In this document: piece after piece, positions 27,993 to 39,700 of the stretch
How the letters are laid out: each line of letters starts with the position of its first letter
Position numbering within the stretch: position 1 is the first letter of the stretch
NCBI RefSeq assembly: GCF_000251145.1
Contig: NZ_AIDW01000006.1
Location: 1-64,000 of the forward strand
Source of the DNA: Sphingomonas sp. PAMC 26621
Lineage (GTDB): Bacteria; Pseudomonadota; Alphaproteobacteria; Sphingomonadales; Sphingomonadaceae
Reading direction: 5' to 3'
DNA length: 64,000 bases
Position numbers and translations under genes: made by a program
Notes under the pieces: generated by a model
Database searches by the model: none
Told to the model about the DNA's origin: nothing
The model's input: the letters and a program-made list of their open reading frames with translations, nothing else

Positions 27993-29744
27993 TTAGCGCA
28001 CCGCCGCGGCCGACCCGGCACCGCCCCGGGCATCATGCGCGCCGAACATCGTCGCTCCCGCCAAAGACGGCGCGCCGAGCGACAGGAACCCCGACGTCGG
28101 GCTGGCCGCGCTGCGGAGTCGTGGTGCCCCGAGCACAATGCCCTCGGCGATCCCCCAGTGTTCCTCGTCGGAGAAGGTATAGCCGCGCTGTTCGAGCAAG
28201 TGTCGCGTGTCGGCCGACAGCGCATACGGTTCGAGCGCGACCGTGTCGGGGAGCCATTGCTCGTGGATGCGCGGCGCGTCGATCGCCTCCTGCACGTCCA
28301 TGCCATGATCGACCATGTTGAGGATCGCCTCGAGGGTAATGGTAATGATGCGTGAACCGCCCGGGCTGCCGATCACCAGAACGACCTTGCCGTCTTTCAG
28401 CACGATCGTCGGGCTCATCGAGCTGAGCGGGGTCTTGCCCGGCGCAACCGCGTTCGCCGTGCCCTGCACCAACCCGAACATGTTGGGCGATCCAGGCTTG
28501 GAGGTGAAATCGTCCATTTCGTCGTTCATCACGATGCCGGTGCCAGCGGCAACCCGGTGCGCGCCAAACCAGTCGTTGAGTGTGTAGGTGACCGACACCG
28601 CATTGCCCCTGGCATCGACCACGTCATAGTGGGTGGTGCTCTTGCCCTCGTGCGCTGGCGCTGCCGGGCCCAGCGTCGCGGAGGGTGTGGCGCGTTCGGG
28701 ATCGATCGTGCCACGCAGTTTCGCGGCATAAGCCGGATCGAGTAATTCGGCGATCGGATTGGCGATGAAGTCGGGATCGCCGAGCTTGTTATTGCGATCG
28801 ACATAGACCCGGCGCAGCGCCTCGACGAGCACATGAACTTCGGCAGCTGAGTGAAACCCCATTGCCCTTAGGTCATAGCCCGACAGGATGTTGAGCGTTT
28901 CGCAGATCGACACGCCACCGGAGCTGGGGGGCGGCGCCGAAACGACGTGATAGCCACGATAGTCACATTCTATCGGCTTCAGTTCGCGTACCCGATAGGC
29001 GGCGAAATCCTGGCGGGCGAGAATCCCACCGCCCTTTGCCGATGCCGCGACGATCGCTTCGCCGATCGCACTCTTGTAGAAAGCGTCGGGGCCATCGGCG
29101 GCGATCCGTGTAAGCGTCCTGGCCAGGTCGGCCTGCACCAGCCGATCACCCTTGGTCAGCGGCTTGCCGCTTGGCTGGAAGATGCGCGCGGCTTCGGGGT
29201 CGCGTGCAAGTTTGGGGCCTTCGCGGGCCATCGGGCCGGCATCGCCCTGGCCGAGCACGAAGCCATTGCGCGCCAGGCGGATCGCCGGTGCCATCAGCGT
29301 CGCGCGCGACAAGGTGCCATAGCGTGCCCGCGCGGTCTCCAGGCCCAGCACCGTGCCCGGTACGCCGACCGCTTGCCAGCTATCGGTTGACCGGCTCGGT
29401 ACGGGGTTTCCGTCCTTGTCCTGGAACATCGTTGCACTCGCTGCGCGCGGCGCCTTCTCGCGGAAATCGAGGAAGGTCGAGCGGCCGTCGGCGAGGTGGA
29501 GCGTCATGAACCCGCCACCGCCGATGTTGCCGGCCTGTGGATAAACGACGGCCAGCGCGTAACCGACCGCGACCGCTGCATCGATCGCGTTGCCGCCCTT
29601 TGCCAGGACCTCGACGCCGACGTCCGTGGCGATCTGCTGCGCGCTAACAACCATCCCACCAGAGCCGGCGACTGGCTCGCGATCCGCCGCCGCGGCGACT
29701 GCTGGAACGAGAGCGAAGCAAAGGGCGGGGAGGAGGGTGCGCAT
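27993..29744 (-). CDS. ggt: Gamma-glutamyltransferase
   Basis: A 583-residue periplasmic N-terminal nucleophile hydrolase that cleaves or transfers the gamma-glutamyl group of glutathione and related amides. The ATG at 29744 begins a clear signal peptide ('LLPALCFALVPAVAAAA'). The large subunit carries 'MVVSAQQIATDVGVEVL', 'GNAIDAAVAVGYAL' and 'GNIGGGGFM'. Autocleavage would occur before the Thr of 'KSTTHYDVVDARGNAVS', giving the small subunit with 'PLSSMSPTIVLKDGK' and 'GSPGGSRIITI'. All expected blocks are present. It is the one clearly intact gene in a stretch of broken ones. Confidence 0.93.
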   Translation of the reverse strand: MRTLLPALCFALVPAVAAAADREPVAGSGGMVVSAQQIATDVGVEVLAKGGNAIDAAVAVGYALAVVYPQAGNIGGGGFMTLHLADGRSTFLDFREKAPRAASATMFQDKDGNPVPSRSTDSWQAVGVPGTVLGLETARARYGTLSRATLMAPAIRLARNGFVLGQGDAGPMAREGPKLARDPEAARIFQPSGKPLTKGDRLVQADLARTLTRIAADGPDAFYKSAIGEAIVAASAKGGGILARQDFAAYRVRELKPIECDYRGYHVVSAPPPSSGGVSICETLNILSGYDLRAMGFHSAAEVHVLVEALRRVYVDRNNKLGDPDFIANPIAELLDPAYAAKLRGTIDPERATPSATLGPAAPAHEGKSTTHYDVVDARGNAVSVTYTLNDWFGAHRVAAGTGIVMNDEMDDFTSKPGSPNMFGLVQGTANAVAPGKTPLSSMSPTIVLKDGKVVLVIGSPGGSRIITITLEAILNMVDHGMDVQEAIDAPRIHEQWLPDTVALEPYALSADTRHLLEQRGYTFSDEEHWGIAEGIVLGAPRLRSAASPTSGFLSLGAPSLAGATMFGAHDARGGAGSAAAVR

Positions 29745-29954
29745 GGCGTCGATGGTGGCGCAAACCACAGGAATTGAAAAGGACGTACGGGCCTACAGTT
29801 TGTGCCTGGGCTTTTCGCGTGGAAACGGACGTCGGTTCTGCCCTCGCCAAAGAGGACAAGGAACGACGGTCCGAGATTGGGCGTGCGGATGTTGATGCGA
29901 ATATCCGACTGTCAGTCGTAGCGGTATTCGTCGCGCCATGAGCCTTGGCCGTGC

Positions 29955-30338
29955 CTATCGCAGTGGCAGGAACACGTCCGTGATCGCTTCATGTGCTGGC
30001 ACGAGCGGGAAGAACTTCTTGCGTTCACAATAGAGCGGGAAGTCCCGCAGTTCTTCACCGCTTCCAGGCAACCAGTCGCGGTATAAAAACAGCGCTGCCG
30101 GCTCGAGGTCTTCGCCAGCCGAGCCCAACAAACGCAGGGCCGCTACCCTGCCGCCGGGAATGGTTGCGGCTTCTACCCCATCATCATTCGGGGCGATCGC
30201 ACGGTTCGTGGCGACGCAGATCTCCATCCGGAATTCAGCCGGTGCGGTAACACGCGTGTCGCTCGGGAAGATGCCGTAAATCGGCAAGTCGGGATCGGTC
30301 AGGCCGTTCGCTTGGCGCCACGCAATGAAGCGCGCCAC
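29955..30338 (-). pseudogene. GyrI-like effector-binding domain cut from an AraC-family regulator
   Basis: The 127 codons from a GTG at 30338 encode a GyrI-like small-molecule-binding domain: 'MEICVATNRAI', 'IPGGRVAALRLLGSAGEDLEPAALFLYRDWLPGSG' and terminal 'ITDVFLPLR'. Family-like sequence ('DWRGEPATIAATVARFIAW' in pieces) continues upstream of the GTG until a TAA at 30375-30377. The domain is therefore truncated within itself and lacks the AraC HTH part that normally precedes it. A stand-alone GyrI-like protein is possible but the start would be abnormal. Confidence 0.6.
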
Positions 30339-30377
30339 TGTGGCGGCAATCGTCGCGGGCTCTCCGCGCCAGTCTTA

Positions 30378-30676
30378 CGCATGGTGAAGCGATCGTTGCT
30401 TTGAAAGAAGGTCGATGGCTTGTCAGCGTTATGCCCCAACCGCGTTGCTGTCGGCCCCGTCGTTTGACTGGGAGTGGCGGATACCGTCAGAAGCTGCCAG
30501 TTTCAGGTTGGTAGGGGAACGGCTTAAGTTGGTCGATGACGGCCATTTCACTGTAGGTTGCACTCAGGATGTGGCCATGGACCCAGTCAAGTTTGCAAGC
30601 CTGCATGGTATGAAAGGTCTGTTTCAAATCTCACTTTAATAATTTTGGGAGGTAAATCGAGGAAGCGTTGTCTTGA
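30378..30676. other. Intergenic region, no gene supported
   Basis: A 74-codon plus-strand frame (30415-30639) has no recognisable motif. Sequence between 30600 and 30660 is AT-richer and may hold the promoter of the receptor gene that follows. Confidence 0.35.
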
Positions 30677-30710
30677 CCCCTGAGCCGCACATGCAGCGCG
30701 GTTTCAGGGG
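30677..30710 (+). promoter_or_regulatory. Leader hairpin covering the ribosome-binding site of the TonB receptor remnant
   Basis: CCCCTGA (30677-30683) pairs exactly with TCAGGGG (30704-30710), and the inner CCGC/GCGG extends the stem across a small internal loop. The 3' arm contains the AGGGGG ribosome-binding site of the gene starting at 30719. Such a fold would limit translation. Whether it is regulatory is untested. Confidence 0.4.
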
Positions 30711-30718
30711 GAACTTCA

Positions 30719-31857
30719 ATGACGCAACGGACACCGATCTGGATTCTTACCACGACGGCTATGATGGCCTTGGCACCTCCGGCCTATGCCCAGAGCGACG
30801 CAGCCCGCGACTTCGATCTTCCCTCGCAAAGCCTGGGCCAGGCGCTCCAGCAGATTGCGCTTCAGTCAGGTCGCCAGGTGATCGCCCCATCAGCGCTGAC
30901 CGAAGGTGTCAAAGCATCCGCGATCAAGGGGCGCTACACGCCGACCGCAGCTGTCGGGATATTGCTGCGCGGCACCGGTTTGCACACCGCGTTGGTTGGG
31001 AGCACGATCGTCATTCAGCAGGTGGCTCCCGGCGATGACGGTGCGCGCGGCAGTGACATCCTGGTAACGGGAACGCGCATCCGGGGGCGGGCGCCGGTTG
31101 GATCATCTGTGATCCCGATCGACCGCAAGGCTATTGACGAGAGCGGCTACGCCACCACCCAGCAGATATTGCAGTCGATCCCCCAGAATTTTGGCGGAGG
31201 TCCCAATGAAAGCACGAGCGGAACCTTCGACAGAAACGCGAATTTGAACGTGACCCAAGGCGCAACTGTCAATTTGCGCGGCCTAGGTGCCTCCTCGACG
31301 CTCGTGTTGTTGAACGGCGATCGGGCTCCGCTCAGCGGCTACGGCGGGTTATTCTCGGATGTTTCGATGATCCCCGCGTCCGCGATAGAGCGGGTCGAGG
31401 TCGTCGCGGACGGCTCGTCTGCGATTTATGGCTCCGATGCGGTGGCGGGCGTCGTCAACATCGTGCCGCGACTAAAGTTCGAGGGCGCTGAAACGAGCCT
31501 TCGCTATGGTTCGGCTGACGGTGCCGCGCAGGAATTTCAGGCGAGTCAGATCGTCGGCACGCATTGGTCCGGGGGCCACCTTGTTGTCGCCTACGAATAT
31601 TATCAGCGCAATCGCCTGGAGGCTTCGGACCGTGACTTCGCGACCGACGATTTGCGCAGCTTTGGGGGGGCGGATCATCGCACGCCTTACGCCAGTCCGG
31701 GGACCATCTACGCGTCGCACTCAGCATCACCAATCTTTTCGATCGGGACCCACCGTATGCCGCCTATTACATCGGCACTTATGGTGCCGCCTACGATGCC
31801 GAGAACGCCAATCCGCTGAAACGCGTGATCTCGCTCCAGGTCACCAAATCGTGGTGA
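30719..31857 (+). pseudogene. TonB-dependent receptor (FecA-like, with STN domain), internal deletion
   Basis: The N-terminal part has a signal peptide ('MMALAPPAYAQS'), an STN domain ('FDLPSQSLGQALQQIALQSG'), a TonB-box-like 'DILVTGTRIRGRAPVGS' and a plug ('VNLRGLGASSTLVLLNGDR', 'IERVEVVADGSSAIYGSDA'). After 'TPYASPGTIY' near 31712 the frame breaks. In the next frame the true C terminus of such a receptor follows at once ('LSITNLFDRDPPYAAYYIG', ending 'VISLQVTKSW' at 31857). About 500-600 residues of barrel are therefore deleted, with a frame change at the join. Its end overlaps the start of a lasso-isopeptidase-like gene, a pairing known from lasso-peptide uptake loci. Confidence 0.85.
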
Positions 31858-32876
31858 GGTCGAGCCTGTTTGGAGCGGCGATCCTCGTCTCCTTGGGGGC
31901 CCTGCCAGCGCATGCCTCCGGCGTTGATTGCGCAACGCGTTTGATGCCGCCATCTGTTATTGGCACTACTGCAATCACCGCGCGCGCGCTCGTCGAGCTT
32001 CGGGACTTCGGCGGAATAGACAATCGCGCGAGCAGCGCCGCGCCGTTTTCCCTGTCGCCCGATGGGAAGTGGATCTCCCTCATCCTGCGCCGGGCGGACG
32101 CCGACGCGGACAGCTACTGCCACGGGGTGCTGCTCCTGTCGGCTGATGGCATGCGCCCCCCGCGACTGCTCGACGTCGGCGGCGACTATATCTCGATGAC
32201 GGGTGATAGCCACGGCATTGCGAACATGCCGAATGGCGGTGCTGCTGTCGTGACTCCTGCCTGGGCGCCGGATGGTCGCAGCCTCCTGTATATTCGCCGC
32301 GACAAGGGAGTGAGCCAGGCCTGGACCGTTGGGCTCGACGGAGCTCCGGCGCGGCAGGTCTCGCATATGGCGACCGACGTGCGCGAGGTTCGATGGGCGG
32401 GCGATGGACGACATATCCTCGTGACAACGCGCCCGGGGGTGCGGGACGAAGAAATCGCCATTGAACGGGAGGGGCGTCGCGGCTTTCATTATGACGCGCG
32501 GTTCTGGCCGCTCGCGGAGAGCAAACCGAAGCCGGTCGCACCCATTCCCACGCTCGTCCAGTCTATCTCGTTGAACTCGGGCACTATCGAAACGGCCGAG
32601 GAAGAGAACGAGGAGCAGGGCAAGCCGGAAAGCTTCGCGCTAAAGCCGCAGAACGCCATTTTGTACGCAAAATCGGTCGCTGGCGGCCGCGCATGGACCA
32701 TAAAGACCGACCCAAGCCGGTATACAGGTCCTGCAGGGTTGCATGTCTCGGCGGACGGGGTCGACTATCGCTGCCCTGACGCCATCTGTGCACAGCGGGT
32801 CGCAGGCCTATGGCCAGGGGTTTTGAGCACAACCTATTGCCCTGGGATTGAAGATCGCAGGTTATGCCCACAGTAG
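31854..32876 (+). pseudogene. Atxe2-like lasso-peptide isopeptidase, N-terminal half only
   Basis: From a GTG at 31854 (another GTG one codon earlier) the protein has a signal peptide ('SSLFGAAILVSLGALPAHAS'), then 'DCATRLMPPSVIGTTAITAR' and 'ALVELRDFGG', then beta-propeller blades ('FSLSPDGKWISLILRRAD', 'AWAPDGRSLLYIRRDKG'). This opening matches the S9-related isopeptidases (AtxE/Atxe2 type) that open lasso peptides in sphingomonads and caulobacters. Intact members are about 700 residues. This one ends at about 340, just after a Cys-containing blade ('YRCPDAICAQRVAGLWP'), so the alpha/beta-hydrolase domain with the catalytic Ser-Asp-His is absent. It overlaps the truncated receptor gene, as in intact lasso loci. 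Confidence 0.75.
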
Positions 32877-32935
32877 GCAAAAATTCGTGCCTTTCACGAG
32901 CGGATCACGATCAAAAATTCCCTCTTTTGGCGAGG

Positions 32936-33144
32936 GTTCGAGTCCACTTTTTGAAAGAAATTAAGGTGGGCCACGTAGGGGCCACGGAATCGACCGATTG
33001 CTAAATATCACGCTTTTACAGTATTTAAGTAGTGCGCTGTGAGTCCTGTAAGCGGCACCATCAAAACCATTGATTATCAAAACAAATCCGGGCGGCAGTG
33101 GAGGCCTGAGGGCGTTCGTCAGTCCGTGGCCCCTGGGTGGCCCC
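32936..33144. repeat. Composite att-like sequence, left copy
   Basis: It contains, in order: a tRNA T-arm-like GGTTCGAGTCC (32936-32946), TGGGCCAC-GT-AGGGGCCA (32967-32984), TGTGAGTCCTGTAAGCG (33038-33054), and a near-inverted copy of the second block at 33121-33144 (20 of 24 positions match the complement of 32967-32990). The same first three blocks recur in the same order and similar spacing at 47408-47537. Such a mix of tRNA-like end and paired repeats resembles tyrosine-integrase attachment sites. No integrase gene lies nearby. Confidence 0.5.
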
Positions 33145-33734
33145 TACCGAATGAACCTCAGGACACCTTCTTGAGTGTTCGTAAGATTCCCCACGGAAAC
33201 GAATACCCGAGCCGCTGTGCAGGTAGCGAATCGTTCGACCCAGCAGTTTCAACTGCTCCAGCCCCGCCACTAGCTGCGCGCGCAGAAGCCGGTCGCTCGG
33301 CTTTCCCGCACCGGCGTTCCCTTCGACCGCCGGTACCGCGCCTGCCTCTATCCCGGACAGGCCATCGCAAGCTCGCCGAGCGGGGGAATTAGACATTCGG
33401 ACATCCGGTGGGTCGCAGCGCATCAACTGGCACCTGTGGAGATGGCGGGACGGCCACTTTTGAACGACGGTTTCGAGGCATGCAGACGTCTGTCGTACGG
33501 TGTCTCCATTGTCAGGACATTCCCGTTTTTTCGCTGGCAATCGAAACCCGGCAAATGAAGTGAAGAGGTGGTTGCGCGACAAACACATCCCCGGTTGAAG
33601 GCTCGAAGGGGAGAAACGCCTTGCTGCCGGGTTTGGGGTCTTGATGGCGGCGGGGGCCGCTCCGGGCGCGGGCGCAGCGCCGGGCGAGGACATGACGATC
33701 CAGTGCCTGGCGGTGGCCAAGCACTGGATCCAGT
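33145..33734. other. Intergenic region downstream of the peroxidase gene
   Basis: No gene is supported. A long minus-strand frame (33061-33720) runs through the att-like repeat and has no family motifs. No classical terminator was found right after the peroxidase stop at 33735. Confidence 0.35.
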
Positions 33735-36700
33735 TCAGAGGACGATGTCGGCAGCCTGCAGCGTGGGCGTAACCCCGTTGACGTTGGAGAGCAGGATGGC
33801 GAAGTCCGCGATCCCGTCACCGTTGACGTCCCCGGACAGCACGCCCGCCACGATGTGGAGCTCGCCTGCATGCAGCGCCTGCTGGCCCCCGGTCATCGCG
33901 GTGCTTCCGGTGAAGGCGCCGCCGCCGATGAAGGTGAACGCCTGGTCCCCGCCGAGGCGGGTGTTCGCGTCGATCGCGCGGAGATCGATCTTGTCGCTGC
34001 CACTGGTGAAGTCGAGGATCGTGTCCAGCCCGGAAACCTGCCCCGGAATAAGGACGGTTGAATCCGAGAGGGCGGTGTAGACGAAGATGTCCGCGCCCGC
34101 TCCACCGGTCAGCACGTCGGCGCCGCCGCCACCCTGCAGGATGTCGGCACCGCCCCCGCCCGAAAGAACGTTGGCCGCATTGCTGCCGACGAGGCGATCG
34201 CCGAAGTCCGAACCCGTCAGGTTCTCGATCGACTGCAGCGTGTCGGAGGAGAGCACCGATGCCGAAGCGCCTCCGACTGCCGCCACCGTGCCAACCGTCA
34301 CGCCGGTCTCGCGCGCAAACGCGTTGTTTACGCCGAGGTCGGCATAGACGCCGCCGACCGCATGCAGATAGGTGGCGGTATCCGAGTCCGCGCCGCCCTG
34401 GAGCGTGTCGCTCCCGGTTCCACCCTCGAGCACGTCCGCCCCCGCGCCACCGACGAGCGTGTCGTTGCCCCCACCACCGCTGAGCGTGTCGGCCCCGGTG
34501 CCGCCTGTGATGGTATTGGCAAGCGCGTTGCCGGTGCCCGTGAAGCCACCAATTCCCGTAAACGTCAGATCCTCGACGTCGCTGCCGAGCACATAGCTCG
34601 CAAGCGTCGTCTGGACGAGATCCGTGCCGCCACCGGGAAGCTCGGTTACCACGTCACCAACCGAGTCGACCACGTAGACGTCGTTTCCGGTGCCGCCGAT
34701 CATGACGTCGTTCCCGGTGCCACCATCCAGCGTGTCGTTTCCGGCCCCGCCGTTCAGCGTGTCGTTGCCGCCACCGCCGCTGAGCGTATCGTTCAGGGCG
34801 CCGCCGGTGATGACGTTGTCCAGTGCATTGCCGGTGCCGGTGAAGTTGCCGGGACCGGTGAAGATCAGGTTCTCCACATCCGCGCCCAGCGTGTAGCTGT
34901 TGATCAACGACTGCACGGTGTCCGTGCCCTGACCGGCGGTCTCGACCACGACGTCATTGGCGCGTTCAACCACGTAGGTGTCGTCACCCAGCCCGCCGAC
35001 CATGCGGTCCGCGCCGGCCCCGCCATCGAGCAGGTCGTTGCCGATGCCACCCGTCAGCGTGTCGGCACCGGCGAGACCTGAGATGTAGTAGTCGAGGGTC
35101 ACGCCGCCGGTGACCCCGCCATTGGGGGCGGTCAGGACGTTAGCCCCGGCAGTGCCGACGAGATCGTCGTTGAGGATGGAGCCGACAGCGGTTGCGCGCA
35201 GGATGGTCGCGTTGACGGCGCTTGAAAGCGTCAGGCCGAACGTCTCGTCCAGCTCCTGCTGCTGATCGCCCGTTACGTTGACCGTGACGGTCTGCGTGGT
35301 CTGCCCGGCGGCGAAGGTGAGCGTGCCCGAAACCGCCGCATAGTCGGAACCTGCGGTGGCGGTGATATTCGCCGTGGCGTAGTTCACCGTCACCGGACCA
35401 TTCGTCGCAGGACTGGACAGCGTCACCGTGAACGTCATCGCATGGACGCCGTTGAGGCCTTCCCCGACCGCGACGTCGGACACCGACAGGGTCCTGACCG
35501 CGAGCTGCTCGAACGTATAGTTCGTGGTCGTGCCGCCGGATACGAACTGATAGTTGTTCACGTCGACCACCAGATCGCTGCCGCTCGCCGCACCGGTGAT
35601 CCGAAGGATCTTGTGCCCGGCGAACACGACCTGCTGGATGACGTAGTCGTTGCGGCTTCCCTGGAGCACGAGCGTGTCGGACTGTCCGGACAGCGCCGTG
35701 CCTGCGGCATCGCCCAGCACGGTGTTCTTGAACTGGTCGGACCGCAGCATCTCGGTGAAGTGCTTGGAGTAGTCGACTCCCCCAAGCTGGGCATTGGCCG
35801 CGTCGATGATGCCGGCGTTGATGCCGGAGGTGGCGAGCGTGTCCAGGTAGCCGACACGGTGCGACGCGCCGGCATATTGCGCATCCTGGAGTTGGTCCGC
35901 CGCGGTAAGGCCGGCATTGTCGTTGTTGTGATCGTACGTGGAGAGAACGCCTGGTGCCGACTCGTACTTGCCGATCAGCGCGTCGAGCCGGATCGAACCA
36001 CCGATGATGATGTCGTTGCCGCCATCCGTGGTGAACACGTCGTTGCCGCCGCCACCGATGATCCAGTTCTCCCCTGCATCGCCGAGGATGTGGTCATTAC
36101 CGACGGAGCCGATGACCCCTTCGATCTGCGCGGTGGCGATCTGCGTCGGAATGCCCGTAACGGTCGTGCCCGGATTGGTCTGGTTCGCAAGATCGAACGT
36201 GATGCCGCCGGGCCGCGCCGCGTTGTCGCTGAAGTCGACGAGGTCGAAGCCGGTCGATCCGGGTGTATTGCCCTCGTCGGTGACGCCGTCGCCACCCAGC
36301 ACCTCGTCGGTGCCGATGGTCAGCGCGCCGGTCTGGTCGCCCGGCCGCAGGATGTCGTCTCCGTTGCCGCCGAACAGCTGGTCCTGATCGGCACCGCCGA
36401 CGAGCACGTCGTCTCCGTTGTCGCCGTACAGGATGTCGCCGCCCGTGCCGCCATCGACATAGTCGTTGCCGTCGCTGCCGTGCGTGAACGGATCGGTGTC
36501 CTGATCTCCGTAGATGGTGTCGTCACCGGTGCCGCCCGAGAGCTTGTCGATCCCGGTGCCGCCGGAGATGAAGTCGTTGCCCGAACCTCCGATGATCTGG
36601 TCCGAACCGTTGATGTCGCTCCCGCTCGACTCCCCGTACAGGAAATCGTCGCCCGAGCCGCCGTCGATCAGATCGGGATTGTCTCCACCATAGATCCTGT

Positions 36701-39700
36701 CGCTGCCGTCTCCTCCGTAGAGACGGTCGATCCCGTAGCCGCCGTAGATGATGTCGTTCCCGGCCTCGCCGTAGACGGTGTCGTCGCCGCCCTGCGCATA
36801 GATCAGATCGGCATGGTCGGTGGCGACGATGACCTCGCTCGATTCCGCTCCGGAATTGGGTGTGCCATCGAGATTTACCCCGTCGTTGAGCTGGGCCTTC
36901 GGGCTGTCGGCCAGGCGGGTGTCCTGGATGTACTGGACGCCCCCGATGGTCACGACGTTGCCATCGTTCCGGGCACCCAGGCCACCGTTCGAGTAGACCC
37001 CGAGCGTCGGATGGAGCGTCAGCGCTCCGGCCGATACGAACGCCCCGTCCGAATCGTAGACGTCGCCGTACTTGTGGTCGTTGCCGGTCGTCTTGACCTC
37101 GCTGCCGGAGGCCGCCGCCACTTCCTTATGGGCGCTCAGATCGACGTACGCGTCGGCATAGCCGAAGATGTTGCCGTTGAGGTGCGAGAGCCCGGTGTTG
37201 CGTTCGACGATGTCCTTCAGCTGGGCGTTACCGACCTCCTCGCCGAACTGCTGCCCGGCAAGACGGTAGAGATAGTAGAAACGGTCACCGTCCATCAGCG
37301 ACTCGATCTGGGCGACGAACACCTTGTCGAACGTCTCACCGAGCAGTCCACCCGGCTGATGGACCTCGGCCAAGCCTCCCAGCCACGTGTCGATCGCGTT
37401 GAAGCCAAGCGTGCCAGCCCCGCCGAGAGTCGCATCACCGCTCATGAAGGCATATGCCTGCGCGGTGGTGAAGAGCATCGCGGCAGGATCGCCCTCGGCG
37501 ATCGACCCGTCTACCAGACCGACCATGGCGCCGGCCTTGGCCATGTCGCCGTCGAAGGAGTAGGCCGCGATGAAATTCACCAGCGACGAAGGGTGCTGCA
37601 TGTTCTGGCCGAAATCTGTCCAGCTCGTGTAGCGTGCCAGGCCGATCGCCCCGCGGAAATCGTTGAGCGTGGGGATGCCGATGTCGCGACCGCGTGCGAT
37701 GTTGATCGCGGCAAGATCCAGCGGCTGCCCGAGAAGTCCCTGATTGAGCGCGGGCGTGACGAACTCGTCGACTTCGTTCATCTGCTGATGCGACATGCCG
37801 AGCACGATGGCGGCCGGCCCGACGTCGGCGAACTTCTCTGGGCTGAGGAATGCATCGCGCAGGGCATAGCCCATGATCTTGCCGGTCAGACCCTTGGTAG
37901 GATCGATCGTGTCGATCGTCTCGCGCAGCGTCGAGTGGCCGAAGCGGAACGCCGCCTGCGAATATTCGAGCGAGATGTCGGCGTTCACGCTTGAGGTGTA
38001 GCCGACGAACTCCTGGATGTTCGGCGTGACGTTGCGGGCGTACTGGTCGACCGCGGCGTGCTGATACTCCATCTCGACGATCAGTTTGGAGGCGTTGAAC
38101 ATCTTGTCCTGATCCCAGGCGATGGATCCGTCGGAGAAGACGAAGTCGCCTGCCGCGTTCGTGGCGTGGGTGTCGATCTGGAAGGCGTGCAGCTTGGCAT
38201 GCGTCGGGTCGCCCGTCACCGTGTCGTCGCGGTGGAGCGCATCCATCAGGTTGCCGACCTGGAAGTTGTGCTCCTCGTGGAAGACGTGATGGATCGAGGT
38301 GAGCCCGAAATTCTCGTTCACGCGGCCGTCGCCCGCGATATAGTGGTCGCCGACCGAGGCGAGCAGGATCTGCCCCACCGCGTCATGCACCGCACCCGCA
38401 GGCGTCGTGATGCTGAAGTCGGCGAAGTTGACGAACGGGAAGAGCGCGCTGGCGCCGTCCAGCGTATGCGGCGTTCCAGGAGGCGCCTGCGGATCCAGCG
38501 TCTGCATGAACAGCGTCAGCTTGTGCGTCGTGGGATCGATCCCGAACTTCGAACCCGCGCCGAACTGGACCTTGACGGCCGCATCGATGGTCGCGATCGC
38601 GGCATCGACCGACGCCGACTGGGCGGCGGTGCCGTAGCTGACCTCGGTCGTCTGCTGCAGGCCGTCGCCATTGGCGTCCTGGAAGCCGTGCATGTGGCCG
38701 CTGTCGAAGCGCGGGTTCATGTCGAGCAGGAGCGCGCTGCCGCTGACTCCCGCACCCGGCTGGCCGGTGGCGATGACGTGCCCCGAGGCGTCGCGGTTGC
38801 GCAGATTGTTCACGTCCTCCCAGGTCAACGCGTCGCGACCGGTCGCCTCGACGTGCGCACGCAGTTCATCCAGCGTCGGCAGCGTGCGGGTGGACATCGT
38901 ACCGTCGGCCGCCTGCCACTGGGTCGCGAGCGTATGCCCGTCGAACAGCTTCATGCCGGCATGGAAGTCGGACGGGCTGGCCGTCGTCAGATCCGGCACC
39001 CACTCGCGCAACAGGTTCGTCAGCTGCTCGTGCGACCCGTAGGTCTGGCTCTGGTCGATGTAGGGCGAGGAGTGGTTGACGTACTGCGGATTGCCGCTGG
39101 CATCCACGCTGTCGACGGTCGCACGGGTGATGGTGATCTCGTGGACGGGCTGCCCGTCCGAACCCTTCATGCCGTACAGCGGATCGTCTTTCGCGAGCGC
39201 GATCTTGATCGTCTGCGCCGACCCCTTGCCGATGAAGTCGAGACCGTGGTCGAAGAACTGCCCGAACAGGACGAAGAAGCCATTCGACGGCGAGACTCCG
39301 GGATTGAGACCTCCAATGAAATGATCGTCCTGGCCTGCCGATGCCGCGAGCCGCGCCTGCGTGTCGACCTGGCCGAGACCGCCGTCGTGCACCGTCTTCA
39401 GGTCGCCCCAGTCGGTGACCGTGGCGATGCCCTTGGCGTCGTAGTAGATTTCCGTCGGCGCATGCGTGCTCGCCGCCGGATCGGCCGCGTGCTTCGCCCA
39501 TGTGTCGTAGACCACGCCCGCCGTCGTGGTGGCCAGGCTGATCATGCGGGGCGTGTAGTCGACGACGTTCTGGATCGAGATCGGTGTGCCGTCGGCGGCA
39601 AGTGCGTTGGTCGTACCCGCCGTCGTGATGGTGTAATTAGTATTGATCGTCGGAGAGACGCCGAACTGGCCGAGCGGGGTCCCGTCGACCACGCTGCCGT

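Noticed and set aside
32930..32950. T-arm-like sequence as a tRNA gene
   Set aside because: Only the T-loop half is present; there is no anticodon arm, D-arm or acceptor stem, and the T-stem pairs badly.
33061..33720. 219-codon minus-strand frame before the peroxidase
   Set aside because: It runs through the att-like repeat, has uneven codon bias and no motifs.
33900..36800. Regular short repeats that might suggest a CRISPR array or minisatellite
   Set aside because: The periodicity is 27 bases in frame and encodes GGxGxDxxx calcium-binding repeats; there are no unique spacers.
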